Shown piece after piece: positions 1-8,578 of a stretch of 64,000 bases of DNA. The stretch spans positions 62,001-126,000 of the forward strand of contig JAQTXA010000003.1 of NCBI GenBank assembly GCA_028689025.1, read 5' to 3'. The stretch's first letter is position 1, and each line of letters opens with the position of its first letter. The notes below the pieces were generated by a model. The model saw only the letters and a program-made list of their open reading frames with translations, did no database searches and was not told the origin of the DNA. Position numbers and translations under genes: made by a program. The DNA is from Aliarcobacter sp. GTDB lineage: Bacteria > Campylobacterota > Campylobacteria > Campylobacterales > Arcobacteraceae.

Positions 1-44
1 TCAAATTTAGTTGATAAAAAGTTTGTACCAATAATTCCACACAT
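1..44 (-). CDS. Glutamine amidotransferase class II (asparagine synthase-like), N-terminal fragment
   Basis: An ATG at 44 on the minus strand opens a frame reading MCGIIGTNFLSTKF that runs off the window. Met-Cys-Gly-Ile-Ile-Gly is the signature start of N-terminal-nucleophile class II glutamine amidotransferases, in which Cys2 becomes the catalytic nucleophile after Met removal. MCGI(I/V)G starts are typical of glutamine-hydrolysing asparagine synthetase and also of GlmS and PurF, so the exact enzyme cannot be fixed from 14 residues. It starts 5 bp after the stop of the upstream AEC permease gene, which suggests the two are co-transcribed. Only the 5' end is present. Confidence 0.6.
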   Translation of the reverse strand, partial: MCGIIGTNFLSTKF

Positions 45-49
45 GATAA

Positions 50-964
50 CTACTTAATAAAATATTCAATAATTTGAATATAGAAATATAATAAAGAAAC
101 AAAAACTACACTTGAAATCAAAATTGATGCAGCAACATCATAAGGTTTACAATGGTATAAAGCAGCAAGATTTACATTATTAACAGCTAGGGGGACCATT
201 AATTCCATAATTAAAATAGAAGCAACATAAGAGTTTAGATTTGTAAAATTTATTACAATAATTAAACCAATAAGAGGCAATAAAATATGCTTTACAAAAC
301 TTATATGTAAAGCTGAATGCCAAGGTAAAACTTTTATTTTTACACTAGATAAGTACATTCCAAATATAAATAGTTGAATAACCATAGAAGTATATCCACC
401 CATTTCAAGTGCACTATAAATATATTTATTAATAACTACACCTTGTGAGTTTATCAATAAAGCAAAAATGGCAAACCAAATTCCTGGTATTTTCATAATA
501 GAAATTATTGCTTGCTTAATAGAAAATTGATCTCTAGCAAAAAAATAGACTGAAAAAATGTAGATAAATAAAGTATTGGCAATATTTATTATACTTGTAT
601 ATGGCACAGATTCAATACCAAAAAGTGCAATTCCTAAAGGGATTCCAAGATTACCAGTATTTCCAATTAATGCAGTTGCTAAATACATAGATTGTTCTTG
701 TCTTTGCGAAAAAATCTTTTTATTAATTAAAAGTAGGACAGATAAAGATATTAATAGAATAATAAAATATAAAATTGGAGAGATTACAAATTCATAATCA
801 ATAGGTTTTTTAGTTAATCCCCAAAAAATTAAAATAGGTTGGAAAAAATATAAAGAGATTAAAACTAATGTTCTTTCATCTAACTGATTAGTGAAAATTT
901 TTTTTGCAGTAAAACCTAATAAAATAAAAAAATAAATGGGTAAAACAGAGAATATAGCTTCGAT
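50..964 (-). CDS. AEC-family (auxin efflux carrier-like) permease, apparent non-AUG start
   Basis: This is a hydrophobic membrane transporter of the auxin efflux carrier (AEC) family, which exports small organic anions or malonate-type substrates. The C-terminal 212 residues follow an internal ATG at 688 and contain the family-like GNTGNLGIPLG segment. The same frame stays open for another 92 codons and encodes typical AEC helices (IFSVLPIYFFILLGFTAKK, then LISLYFFQPILIFWGL), so the real protein is about 304 residues, the usual AEC length. No ATG, GTG or TTG occurs in that extension. An AGGG Shine-Dalgarno-like sequence at 972-975 lies 7 bp before ATC at 964 and 4 bp before ATT at 967, and a stop codon (TAG) overlaps it. 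I therefore place the start at ATC/ATT. The substrate is unknown. Confidence 0.75.
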   Translation of the reverse strand: MEAIFSVLPIYFFILLGFTAKKIFTNQLDERTLVLISLYFFQPILIFWGLTKKPIDYEFVISPILYFIILLISLSVLLLINKKIFSQRQEQSMYLATALIGNTGNLGIPLGIALFGIESVPYTSIINIANTLFIYIFSVYFFARDQFSIKQAIISIMKIPGIWFAIFALLINSQGVVINKYIYSALEMGGYTSMVIQLFIFGMYLSSVKIKVLPWHSALHISFVKHILLPLIGLIIVINFTNLNSYVASILIMELMVPLAVNNVNLAALYHCKPYDVAASILISSVVFVSLLYFYIQIIEYFIK

Positions 965-1027
965 AATAAGTCCCTAATAAAAAAATTTAGAGATTTTATC
1001 ATTAATGAGATAAATTTTAAGAAGAAT

Positions 1028-1050
1028 CATAAGTAGAAAATCTACTTATG
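1028..1050 (-). terminator. Hairpin terminator after the Pit phosphate transporter
   Basis: CATAAGTAGA and TCTACTTATG form a perfect 10-bp stem with a 3-base loop that overlaps the stop codon of the minus-strand pit gene. It is followed by a T-rich stretch on the minus strand and probably ends that transcript before the AEC gene. Confidence 0.6.
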
Positions 1051-2629
1051 AAATCATGATACCTTTAATCATAAAGAAAATAGCAGCAGCAAGAATAGCA
1101 GCAGCTGGTACAGTTATAATCCAAGCTGCAATAATTTTCTTAACTGCATCTCTTTTTACATATTTAGTACTTTTTGCATCTTTAACATCTTTTCTTTCTT
1201 GTTTAATTAATTCTTCTCTTTCATCAATTCTTTTATAAAGCTCAACAATTCTCATATAATTAGCTTTTGATTTGTCTTTTATTAACTCTAATCTATCTAA
1301 CTCTTCTTGCATAAGATCTAGTTCTCTTTTATGTCTTTTAAACTTTTTTCTTGTTTCTTGTAAAAATCTTTGTTCATTTGCATCAAGAAATTCTCTTAAA
1401 AATCCAACTCCAAAAACTCCACCAATAGCAATATGAGTAGATGATACAGGAAGACCTAATTGACTAGCAATAATAACAGTAATTGCAGCAGCCATTGCAA
1501 TTGAATAAGCTCGCATTTGGTCAAGTTCTGTAATCTCAGAACCTACAGTTTTAATAAGTTTTGGGCCATATAAAGCAAGACCAACTACAATACCAAAAGC
1601 ACCAACAGCCATAACCCATAAAGGAATAGAAACTTTTGATGAAATATCCGAATTCATAACAGCATCGTTTATTGCAGCAAGTGGACCAATTGCATTAGCA
1701 ACATCATTAGCACCGTGGGCAAATGATAATAAAGCAGCTGCAAAAATTAGTGGTAAATTAAATAAAGTATTTATAGATGCTCTATTATTTTGTAATTTTG
1801 ATGATGCTTTTGCAACTAATGGTTTTACAACAAAATAAATTCCAATTGCAATAGTTAAACCAATTAATAATGCTACTAAAAAGTTTACACTGATAATTGC
1901 TTTAAGACCTTTTAAAATAAGATATGTACTAAAAGACCAAGCCATGAAAGCAATTAATAAAGGAACAAATTTATTTGAAGCTGCTAACACATCCTCTTTA
2001 TATATAATCTGTTTTTTAATAAAGAATAAAAATCCAGCTGCAACTAATCCACCCAATAGAGGTGATATAATCCAAGAAGCAACAATTTTACCTACAGTAT
2101 CCCAAGCAACAATTGAGAAACCAGCAGCAGCAATTCCTGCACCCATTACACCACCAACTATTGAGTGAGTAGTAGATACAGGAGCACCTATTGAAGTAGC
2201 AAAGTTCAACCATAAAGCACCAGATAATAGTGCCGCTGTCATTGCCCAAATAAATATTTCAGGATTAGATATTAAAGCTGGATTTATTATTCCATCTTTA
2301 ATTGTTTTAACAACATCTCCTCCTGCAATAAAAGCTCCTAAACTTTCAAAAATTGCTGCAATAAGTATTGCACCGGTAAGAGTTAAAGCTTTTGAACCAA
2401 CTGCTGGTCCAACATTATTAGCAACATCATTTGCGCCAATATTCATAGCCATATATGCACCAAATATTGCACCAATAATTAAAAATGTATTATTAGGAAC
2501 ATTTCCATTTGAAGTATATGACCATAAAAATACTATTACTATAAATAGTAATGCTAATGAAAGCTTTGCAAAACCAGGAAGAGTTTTATCTCTTGCTTTT
2601 TCAAATTTGTTGATTGTTTTTATATCCAA
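1046..2629 (-). CDS. pit: Inorganic phosphate transporter, PiT family
   Basis: A 527-residue integral membrane protein of the PiT (PHO4) family, which imports inorganic phosphate or metal phosphate with a cation. Two copies of the family signature are visible: GANDVANNVGPAVGSKALT near residue 65 and GANDVANAIGPLAA near residue 305. This is the inverted-repeat pattern of PiT carriers. A charged, lysine/glutamate-rich cytoplasmic coiled-coil segment (about residues 410-495) precedes a last membrane helix. The start is TTG, 6 bp after AAAAGG; no upstream in-frame ATG fits. A TATAAT box lies about 45 bp upstream (around 2670). No Pho-like tandem box was seen before this gene. Confidence 0.93.
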   Translation of the reverse strand: MDIKTINKFEKARDKTLPGFAKLSLALLFIVIVFLWSYTSNGNVPNNTFLIIGAIFGAYMAMNIGANDVANNVGPAVGSKALTLTGAILIAAIFESLGAFIAGGDVVKTIKDGIINPALISNPEIFIWAMTAALLSGALWLNFATSIGAPVSTTHSIVGGVMGAGIAAAGFSIVAWDTVGKIVASWIISPLLGGLVAAGFLFFIKKQIIYKEDVLAASNKFVPLLIAFMAWSFSTYLILKGLKAIISVNFLVALLIGLTIAIGIYFVVKPLVAKASSKLQNNRASINTLFNLPLIFAAALLSFAHGANDVANAIGPLAAINDAVMNSDISSKVSIPLWVMAVGAFGIVVGLALYGPKLIKTVGSEITELDQMRAYSIAMAAAITVIIASQLGLPVSSTHIAIGGVFGVGFLREFLDANEQRFLQETRKKFKRHKRELDLMQEELDRLELIKDKSKANYMRIVELYKRIDEREELIKQERKDVKDAKSTKYVKRDAVKKIIAAWIITVPAAAILAAAIFFMIKGIMIS

Positions 2630-2819
2630 AGTAAACCTTTTGTAACTAACTTGTAATCTATTTGGGGCATTATAGTGGTATTTCGCTTATTATAGCTTTA
2701 AAGAAGCTTAAACTAAATATAGCTTTAATCATTAAACTATTGAGTTTATCTATATTTTATTACTGAAAGATTTAAATTATTTGTATTATTGAAAGATTAA
2801 AAAAGAGAATTAAATGGGT

Positions 2820-2844
2820 GAAAAAGAGAATTAATCTCTTTTTC
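2820..2844 (-). terminator. Terminator of the DEAD-box helicase gene
   Basis: GAAAAAGAGA and TCTCTTTTTC form a 10-bp stem around a 5-base loop, overlapping the helicase stop codon and ending in a T run on the minus strand. Confidence 0.65.
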
Positions 2845-4519
2845 TACTTCTGTCACCTGATGGTCTTGGTGCTCTATCTCCAGAAGGTCTATCACCTCTT
2901 GGTGCTCTATCTCCTGAAGGTCTGTCACCTGATGGTCTTGGTGCTCTATCTCCTGAAGGTCTATCACCTCTTGGTGCTCTATCTCCTGAAGGTCTATCAC
3001 CTGATGGTCTTGGCGCTCTATCTCCTGAAGGTCTATCACCTCTTGGAGCTCTATCTCTATCTCCACCTCTTGAGTTTCTATCACCTGATGGTCTAGAATT
3101 TCTATCTCTGTCTCCACCTCTAGAACCGCCGAATTTTCCACCTCTTCCACCTCTAGAATTTCTTCCTGATGATGATCCATCATTTTCATATCTGCTAGAG
3201 TTTTCAATAAGTCTTTTAATATCAGATTCAGATTTTCCAATATTGTTATTACCTTGAACCAATGTAGATGCTGAAATCATTGATGCTAATTTAAACGCAA
3301 TTGTTGAAATATCAAACTCTTCTTTTAAGTCTTCTACAAGTGCTAATGCATACTCACTAATTTCTTGTTCACTAATTTGGTTTTTTAATTCTGTAACTTT
3401 TTTCTCTTTTACTGAATCAATATTTGGAACAATTTTAGCTTCTAATTTTGTACCAATACTTTTTTCAATTTTTTGTAACATTCTAAATTCATGAGGAGTT
3501 ACAATTGAAACAGCTATACCTTCTTTACCAGCTCTACCTGTTCTTCCGATTCTATGTACATAAGACTCAGAATCAAATGGTAAATGATAATTAAATACGT
3601 GAGAAACATCATTTACATCAAGTCCACGAGCTGCAACATCTGTTGCAATTAAGATTTCTAATTTAGAAGTTTTAAACGCTCTAATTGCTTCTTCTCTTTG
3701 TCTTTGCTCCATATCACCATGAAGACCTTTTGCCATAAATCCTTGAGAAACCATAAATGTTGATAATCTATCAACTTCTTTTTTAGTTCTACAAAAAATA
3801 ATAGATTTAGTTGGATTTTTGTAATCATATAATCTAATAAGTGCATCATCTCTTTCTCTCTCATCTACAACGTAGAAAGTTTGAGTAATTTTTGAATTTG
3901 TAACATCACTTTTTGTTAAAGTAATAAATTCTGGATTATTTAAAATAGTTTTAGCAAGATTTTTAATAGCTACTGGCATAGTAGCTGAGAATAATAGAGT
4001 TTGTCTCTCTTTTGGTAAGAAAGTAAAAATCTCTTTAATATCATCTAAAAATCCCATATCAAGCATTTCATCTGCTTCATCAAGAATTACATAATCAGGT
4101 TTAATACTAATTTTGTTACCTCTTAAAAGATCTAAAAATCTTCCTGGAGTAGCAACAATAATTCCTGCATTTTCTATTAATTTAATTTGTCTAGCATACG
4201 CTTGTCCACCATATACAGTTGCAGTATTAACACCTAAGAATTTACCAAATCTGTATAATTCATCTGAAACTTGCATTGCAAGTTCTCTTGTAGGAACAAT
4301 AACAACTGCTTCAACACCTGAGTTCCCTTTCATATTATTTAAAATTGGAAGTCCAAATGCTGCTGTTTTACCAGTTCCTGTATGTGCTTGTCCTACGATA
4401 TCTCTTCCTGCTAATACAAATGGAATTGCTTGTTCTTGGATAGGACTTGGTTCTTTAAAACCTGCTTCGTCTATTGCTTTTTGCAATAAGTCTTTTAAAT
4501 TGAATTCGTTAAAAGTCAT
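2831..4519 (-). CDS. DEAD-box ATP-dependent RNA helicase with RGG/RPSGD repeat tail
   Basis: A 562-residue DEAD-box RNA helicase (CsdA/DeaD/RhlE group) that unwinds RNA duplexes in ribosome assembly or mRNA turnover. The helicase core shows the Q motif (FKEPSPIQ), motif I (AHTGTGKT), motif II (DEAD), motif III (SAT) and motif VI (HRIGRTGRAG). After the core comes a linker rich in Glu/Lys and then a disordered basic tail: an RGG-like block (SRGGRGGKFGGSRGG) and a long Arg-Pro-Ser-Gly-Asp repeat. Such tails bind RNA non-specifically and promote condensation. The gene stands alone, with its own terminator and a leader of up to about 240 bp. In DeaD homologues such leaders often carry cold-shock control, but no specific element was recognised here. 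Confidence 0.93.
   Translation of the reverse strand: MTFNEFNLKDLLQKAIDEAGFKEPSPIQEQAIPFVLAGRDIVGQAHTGTGKTAAFGLPILNNMKGNSGVEAVVIVPTRELAMQVSDELYRFGKFLGVNTATVYGGQAYARQIKLIENAGIIVATPGRFLDLLRGNKISIKPDYVILDEADEMLDMGFLDDIKEIFTFLPKERQTLLFSATMPVAIKNLAKTILNNPEFITLTKSDVTNSKITQTFYVVDERERDDALIRLYDYKNPTKSIIFCRTKKEVDRLSTFMVSQGFMAKGLHGDMEQRQREEAIRAFKTSKLEILIATDVAARGLDVNDVSHVFNYHLPFDSESYVHRIGRTGRAGKEGIAVSIVTPHEFRMLQKIEKSIGTKLEAKIVPNIDSVKEKKVTELKNQISEQEISEYALALVEDLKEEFDISTIAFKLASMISASTLVQGNNNIGKSESDIKRLIENSSRYENDGSSSGRNSRGGRGGKFGGSRGGDRDRNSRPSGDRNSRGGDRDRAPRGDRPSGDRAPRPSGDRPSGDRAPRGDRPSGDRAPRPSGDRPSGDRAPRGDRPSGDRAPRPSGDRSRKRD
2852..3052. repeat. In-frame 72-bp tandem repeat coding for the helicase tail
   Basis: A 24-residue unit (RAPRGDRPSGD followed by RAPRPSGDRPSGD) is repeated almost three times with nearly identical codons. 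The array is a coding minisatellite prone to slippage in multiples of 24 codons, so tail length may vary between strains. All other frames through it stay open only because of the repeat. Confidence 0.85.
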
Positions 4520-4732
4520 TTTTTTACCTTAGTATATATTTATAAAAAATACACACGGTTATATAAGTTAGATTTAATCTCCCCATAAATGTACAATTAA
4601 AACGCAATTTGAGTCTTGCAAGTAAGTCAGTTTAATGAAAATGAATCTTTGATTAGTCTATCAAAGTAAAATGGGTATATAAATGTGTATAATTTAGCGG
4701 ATTGTATCTAGTTTTAGATAAATTTAAGCTTT

Positions 4733-4759
4733 AAGAAAAAGAGCTAAGCTCTTTTTCTT
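4733..4759 (-). terminator. Strong terminator after accC
   Basis: AAGAAAAAGAGC, a 3-base loop and GCTCTTTTTCTT form a perfect 12-bp stem ending at the accC stop codon, with a T-rich 3' arm on both strands. It closes the accB-accC transcript. Confidence 0.8.
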
Positions 4760-6110
4760 ATAAGTCGTCTAGTTTTTTGTAGTTTTCTAAGTATTTAGTA
4801 TCATAATTATTTGAAATAAAATCTTCATTTTCCATCATTTTTTGATGGAATGGAATAGTTGTTTTAATTCCTTCTACTTCAAATTCTGCTAAAGCTCTTT
4901 TCATAATATTAATTGCTTTGTTTCTATCTCTTCCCCAAACAATTAGTTTCCCAATCATTGAGTCATAATATGGAGGTACTACATAGTTTGTATAAACGTG
5001 AGAATCAACTCTTACATTTCTTCCACCTGGAACCATCCATTGTGTTACTTTTCCAGGACTTGGTAAAAATGAGTTTGGATCTTCAGCTGTAATTCTGCAC
5101 TCAATTGCATGACCTCTGAATTTAATAGATTCTTGAGCTGGAACTTTTTCACCTTCCGCCACTTTAATCATTAATTCAACAATATCAATACCTGATACCA
5201 TTTCAGAAACTGGATGTTCAACTTGAAGTCTAGTATTCATTTCCATAAAAAAGATATTTTGTTTGTCATCTGCTAAAAATTCAAAAGTTCCAGCACCTTC
5301 ATATTTTAAATATTTAGTAGCTTTTACAGCAACTTCATGAAGTTTTGCTCTTGTTTCATCATTTAATAAAATTGCAGGTGATTCTTCTATAACTTTTTGA
5401 TGTCTTCTTTGAAGTGAACAATCTCTCTCACCTATATGAATAGCATTACCATGAGAATCTCCAACAACTTGAACTTCAATATGTCTTGGATTATTAATAA
5501 ATCTTTCAAGATACATAGTCCCATCACCAAATGCAGCTAATGCTTCACTTGATGCTGCCATAAATAGTTGGTCGAATTCAGACTCATCATGAATAAGTCT
5601 CATTCCTCTTCCACCACCACCAGCAGCTGCTTTTGCCATGATTGGATAACCAATTTCAAGAGCTAATTTTTTACCTTCAGTAACAGAATGAACAGAACCT
5701 TTTGAACCTGGAACTACAGGAACACCAGCTCTAACCATCTCTTCTTTAGCTTTAGATTTATCAGCCATTTTTTCCATTACTTCAACAGATGGACCAATAA
5801 ATTTGATATTATGCAATCTACAAATTTCAACAAAGTCTTGATTTTCTGATAAAAAACCATATCCAGGGAAAATTGCATCACATCCAGTCATTTCAGCAGC
5901 GGTGATTATTGCTGGAATATTTAAATATGAGTCTTTTGATTTTGCACCACCAATACATACAGCTTCATCTGCATGTTTTAAATAAGACGCATTTTTATCA
6001 CCGGCACTGTAAACAGCAACTGATTTTTTACCCATTTCTCTAATAGTTCTAATAGCTCTTTGAACAATCTCACCTCTATTAGCTATTAAAATTTTTTTAA
6101 TTTCTGCCAT
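4758..6110 (-). CDS. accC: Acetyl-CoA carboxylase, biotin carboxylase subunit
   Basis: A 450-residue biotin carboxylase, the usual length. It carboxylates biotin on AccB with ATP and bicarbonate in the first half-reaction of fatty acid synthesis. Seen: the N-terminal fold start KKILIANRGEI, the ATP-grasp glycine loop AAAGGGGRGMR near residue 165, the family stretch ERDCSLQRRHQK and the active-site region MNTRLQVEHPVSE. It lies 9 bp downstream of accB in a two-gene operon, the common accBC arrangement in bacteria. The carboxyltransferase subunits are not in the window. Confidence 0.97.
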   Translation of the reverse strand: MAEIKKILIANRGEIVQRAIRTIREMGKKSVAVYSAGDKNASYLKHADEAVCIGGAKSKDSYLNIPAIITAAEMTGCDAIFPGYGFLSENQDFVEICRLHNIKFIGPSVEVMEKMADKSKAKEEMVRAGVPVVPGSKGSVHSVTEGKKLALEIGYPIMAKAAAGGGGRGMRLIHDESEFDQLFMAASSEALAAFGDGTMYLERFINNPRHIEVQVVGDSHGNAIHIGERDCSLQRRHQKVIEESPAILLNDETRAKLHEVAVKATKYLKYEGAGTFEFLADDKQNIFFMEMNTRLQVEHPVSEMVSGIDIVELMIKVAEGEKVPAQESIKFRGHAIECRITAEDPNSFLPSPGKVTQWMVPGGRNVRVDSHVYTNYVVPPYYDSMIGKLIVWGRDRNKAINIMKRALAEFEVEGIKTTIPFHQKMMENEDFISNNYDTKYLENYKKLDDL

Positions 6111-6119
6111 AATTAACTC

Positions 6120-6584
6120 TTATAACTTTTCAACAACAAAAATTGGCATGTCATATTCAACAGGAGAACCATCTTTAACTAAAATTTCAATAATTTTGCA
6201 ATCAAATTCTGCTTCAACTTCATTCATAATTTTCATCGCTTCTAAAATACAAAGTGTTTGTCCCTTTTTAATAGTAGAACCAACTTCTACAAATGAAGGA
6301 GACTCAGGAGATGGTGAAGAATAATATGTTCCAACCATTGGAGAATTAATTACTTCACCTGATTTAGCAACACTTGCAGTTTCAACTGTAACTGGTGCAG
6401 CAGCTACTACGGGAGCTGAAATAGCCGCAGCTTGTGCCATTGGAGCAGAAGTTGTAACTGTAGTAAATCCATTTTCAAAACCTCTTTGCATAGAGATTTC
6501 AAATTCACCTTCTTTAACCTTTAATTTGTTAAGTTCACTCTTATCAAATACTCTTATTAATTCTTTGATATCTTTAAAATCCAT
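6120..6584 (-). CDS. accB: Acetyl-CoA carboxylase biotin carboxyl carrier protein
   Basis: A 154-residue BCCP. The N-terminal part is a short structured region followed by an Ala/Val/Pro-rich linker; the C-terminal biotinyl domain carries the lipoyl/biotin signature EAMKIMNEVEA, whose lysine is biotinylated. I chose the ATG at 6584 (MDFKDIKELI), which has AAGG 8 bp upstream and matches the usual AccB start. An in-frame ATG 12 codons earlier gives an unlikely basic extension. It is the first gene of the accBC operon. Confidence 0.96.
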   Translation of the reverse strand: MDFKDIKELIRVFDKSELNKLKVKEGEFEISMQRGFENGFTTVTTSAPMAQAAAISAPVVAAAPVTVETASVAKSGEVINSPMVGTYYSSPSPESPSFVEVGSTIKKGQTLCILEAMKIMNEVEAEFDCKIIEILVKDGSPVEYDMPIFVVEKL

Positions 6585-6753
6585 ACTCAGCCTTTTTAAT
6601 TTAATAAAATTTTTTCTCATAATAGCACATTTTTTCTGATAAATATATTTTTGTATATTTAAATAAGCTTTATTTAAGTTTCAGACAGAATTCCTCTCTT
6701 ATTTATTTAAAATATCTTTTAGATATAATCAAAAAAATTTAATTAGGACTAAA

Positions 6754-7197
6754 ATGTTAAACGATAGAAGTTTTATAAATATTGCTAAAGAGATTTCAAA
6801 AGCATCAAAATGTGTATCAAAACAAGTTGGAGCTGTAATTGTAAAAGATGGAAGAATATTATCAACCGGATACAATGGAACACCAGCTGGTTACAAAAAT
6901 TGTAGTGAACATTGGAATGGTGAATATACAAAAGATCACCATGATTGGTCAAAAACTTATGAAATACATGCAGAAATGAATGCAATAATTTGGGCAGCAA
7001 GAAAAGGAATATCAATTGAAGATGGAACAATATATGTAACACTTGAACCTTGCAGTGAATGTTCAAAAAATCTAATTGCAAGTGGAATAACAAGAATTGT
7101 ATATGAAAAAGCTTATGAACACACAAATTCTGAAGTGATATCAAAATTTATAAAAGATAATAATGTTCAAATAGAACAAATTTCAGAACAAAACTAA
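6754..7197 (+). CDS. Deoxycytidylate (dCMP) deaminase family protein
   Basis: A 147-residue zinc-dependent deaminase. The catalytic HAEMNAI motif (zinc His plus proton-shuttle Glu) and the second zinc motif PCSEC are both present, and the extended SxxYNGTPAGYKNC region is typical of dCMP deaminases (ComEB-like). The enzyme would convert dCMP to dUMP for thymidylate synthesis. It has a TATAAT-like box upstream near 6722 and is followed with no gap by a methyltransferase gene (TAA then ATG), so the two are probably translated from one mRNA. Confidence 0.9.
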   Translation: MLNDRSFINIAKEISKASKCVSKQVGAVIVKDGRILSTGYNGTPAGYKNCSEHWNGEYTKDHHDWSKTYEIHAEMNAIIWAARKGISIEDGTIYVTLEPCSECSKNLIASGITRIVYEKAYEHTNSEVISKFIKDNNVQIEQISEQN

Positions 7198-7767
7198 ATG
7201 GCACAAAAAGATAATCATAAATTTTACAAACCTGCTATCTCAAAATATGGAATAAGTGCAAAAGGAGTTCATTGGAACTCAAAATATACACAATATAAAA
7301 GATTTGAGATTTTAACAAATTTTATAAAAGAAGAAATTAAAGATTCAACAATTGTAGATGCAGGCTGTGGTTTTGCAGAGTATTATAATTACCTTTTTGA
7401 TAATAATCTTAAACCAAAATCATATATTGGGATTGATTGTGAAGAAGAGATGATAAATCTTGCATCAAAAAGATTTCTAGAAACAATATATTTTAAAAAA
7501 GATATTTTAAAAGATGAACTTCCAAATGCAGATTATTATATTTGTAGTGGAGCTATGAATATTTTAAATAAAGAAGAAGTATTTCTTTTTATAGAAAAGT
7601 GTTTTGAAAATTCCAATATAGGATTTGCTTTTAATTTCCTAAAAAATGACCCTCTAACAAAAATTAAAATCAATGATATTTTTGATTATTGTAAAAGTAT
7701 AACAAAAGAGATAAAGATTGAAGAGAAGTACCTAGATAATGATGTAAGCATATTTCTAAAAAAATAA
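7198..7767 (+). CDS. SAM-dependent methyltransferase (class I), unknown substrate
   Basis: A 189-residue protein with a Rossmann-type SAM-binding start: VDAGCGFAEYYNYL (motif I) around residue 57 and IGIDCEEEMI (motif II, acidic residue) around residue 80. No substrate-defining domain was recognised. Its start codon follows directly on the stop of the dCMP deaminase gene, suggesting translational coupling but not revealing function. Confidence 0.75.
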   Translation: MAQKDNHKFYKPAISKYGISAKGVHWNSKYTQYKRFEILTNFIKEEIKDSTIVDAGCGFAEYYNYLFDNNLKPKSYIGIDCEEEMINLASKRFLETIYFKKDILKDELPNADYYICSGAMNILNKEEVFLFIEKCFENSNIGFAFNFLKNDPLTKIKINDIFDYCKSITKEIKIEEKYLDNDVSIFLKK

Positions 7768-7770
7768 AAT

Positions 7771-7803
7771 TATCATATATATCTCATACACTAAATATAA
7801 AAT
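7771..7803 (+). promoter_or_regulatory. Tandem-repeat activator site and promoter of the lut/two-component operon
   Basis: TATCAT (7771-7776), 5 bp, TCTCAT (7782-7787), 10 bp, then a -10 box TAAAAT (7798-7803). The same hexamer-N5-hexamer-N10-minus-10 layout precedes six other operons in this window. No -35 box is evident, as expected if a regulator bound to the repeats recruits RNA polymerase. The match in geometry is exact; the second hexamer is the least typical of the set. Confidence 0.6.
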
Positions 7804-7828
7804 TAGTTATTAAAAAGTAGGAGTGTAT

Positions 7829-8578
7829 ATGAAAATAGGTCTTTTTATTCCCTGTTTTATGAATGAGTTATATCCAGATATTTGTAAAGCAACCTATAAA
7901 GTACTAAAAAATCAAGGTTTACAAATAGATTATCCCTTAAGTCAAACTTGTTGTGGACAACCTATGGCAAATTCTGGCTGTTCAAAAGATGTAAAAAAAC
8001 TAGCTATAGAATTTGTAAATACATTTAAAGATTACGATTATATCGTTGCACCAAGTGGCTCATGTGTAGCAATGGTAAAAGAGCATTATGCAGAATTTTT
8101 TGATAATGATAAAGACTATAATAAAGTAAAAGCTTCAATTTATGAAGTTTGTGAATTTTTACACGATATTATTAAAATAGAAAATATTAATTTTAATGTT
8201 TCATTTCCCCACAAAGTTGGAGTTCACAATTCATGTCATGGACATAGAGTTTTAAAATTAGCAACTGCAAGTGAACTTAATATTCCTTATGATTCAAAAC
8301 TAAAAAATCTTCTAGCAAAAGTATCTGATATTGAATTAGTAACATTAAAAAGAGAAGATGAGTGTTGTGGTTTTGGAGGAACTTTTAGTGTTCAAGAAGA
8401 AGCGGTTTCAGTTGCTATGGGAAAAGATAGAATTAAAGACCATTTAGATTCATCAGCCCAAGTAATTACAGGTGCTGATATGTCATGTTTAATGCATATG
8501 GATGGAATTATAAACAGAGATAAAAAACCTATCAAAGTTATGCATATTGTAGAAATTCTTGCAGGAGTTAAATTATGA
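7829..8578 (+). CDS. lutA: L-lactate utilization protein LutA/LldE, (Fe-S)-binding
   Basis: A 249-residue protein with two CCG (DUF224) cysteine-rich domains: TCCGQPMANSG near residue 45 and ECCGFGGTFSV near residue 185. This is the LldE/LutA subunit of the LutABC complex, which oxidises L-lactate to pyruvate. ATG at 7829 is preferred over GTG at 7823 because AGGAG (7819-7823) is correctly spaced only for the ATG. It overlaps lutB by 4 bp (ATGA), so translation is coupled. First gene of a lutABC-kinase-regulator operon. Confidence 0.94.
   Translation: MKIGLFIPCFMNELYPDICKATYKVLKNQGLQIDYPLSQTCCGQPMANSGCSKDVKKLAIEFVNTFKDYDYIVAPSGSCVAMVKEHYAEFFDNDKDYNKVKASIYEVCEFLHDIIKIENINFNVSFPHKVGVHNSCHGHRVLKLATASELNIPYDSKLKNLLAKVSDIELVTLKREDECCGFGGTFSVQEEAVSVAMGKDRIKDHLDSSAQVITGADMSCLMHMDGIINRDKKPIKVMHIVEILAGVKL

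Noticed and set aside
2797..3240. Open frames on both strands over the helicase tail (147 and 92 codons)
   Set aside because: They result from the 72-bp coding repeat being open in several frames; their products are low-complexity and the helicase frame is clearly the real one.
4648..4740. Inverted repeat CTTTGAT-N6-ATCAAAG (4647-4666) and a plus-strand TATAAT near 4687 followed by the accC terminator, suggesting a short RNA
   Set aside because: The spacing is not that of an FNR box, -10-like sequences are common in AT-rich DNA, and the hairpin is fully explained as the accC terminator. Not enough to call a gene.
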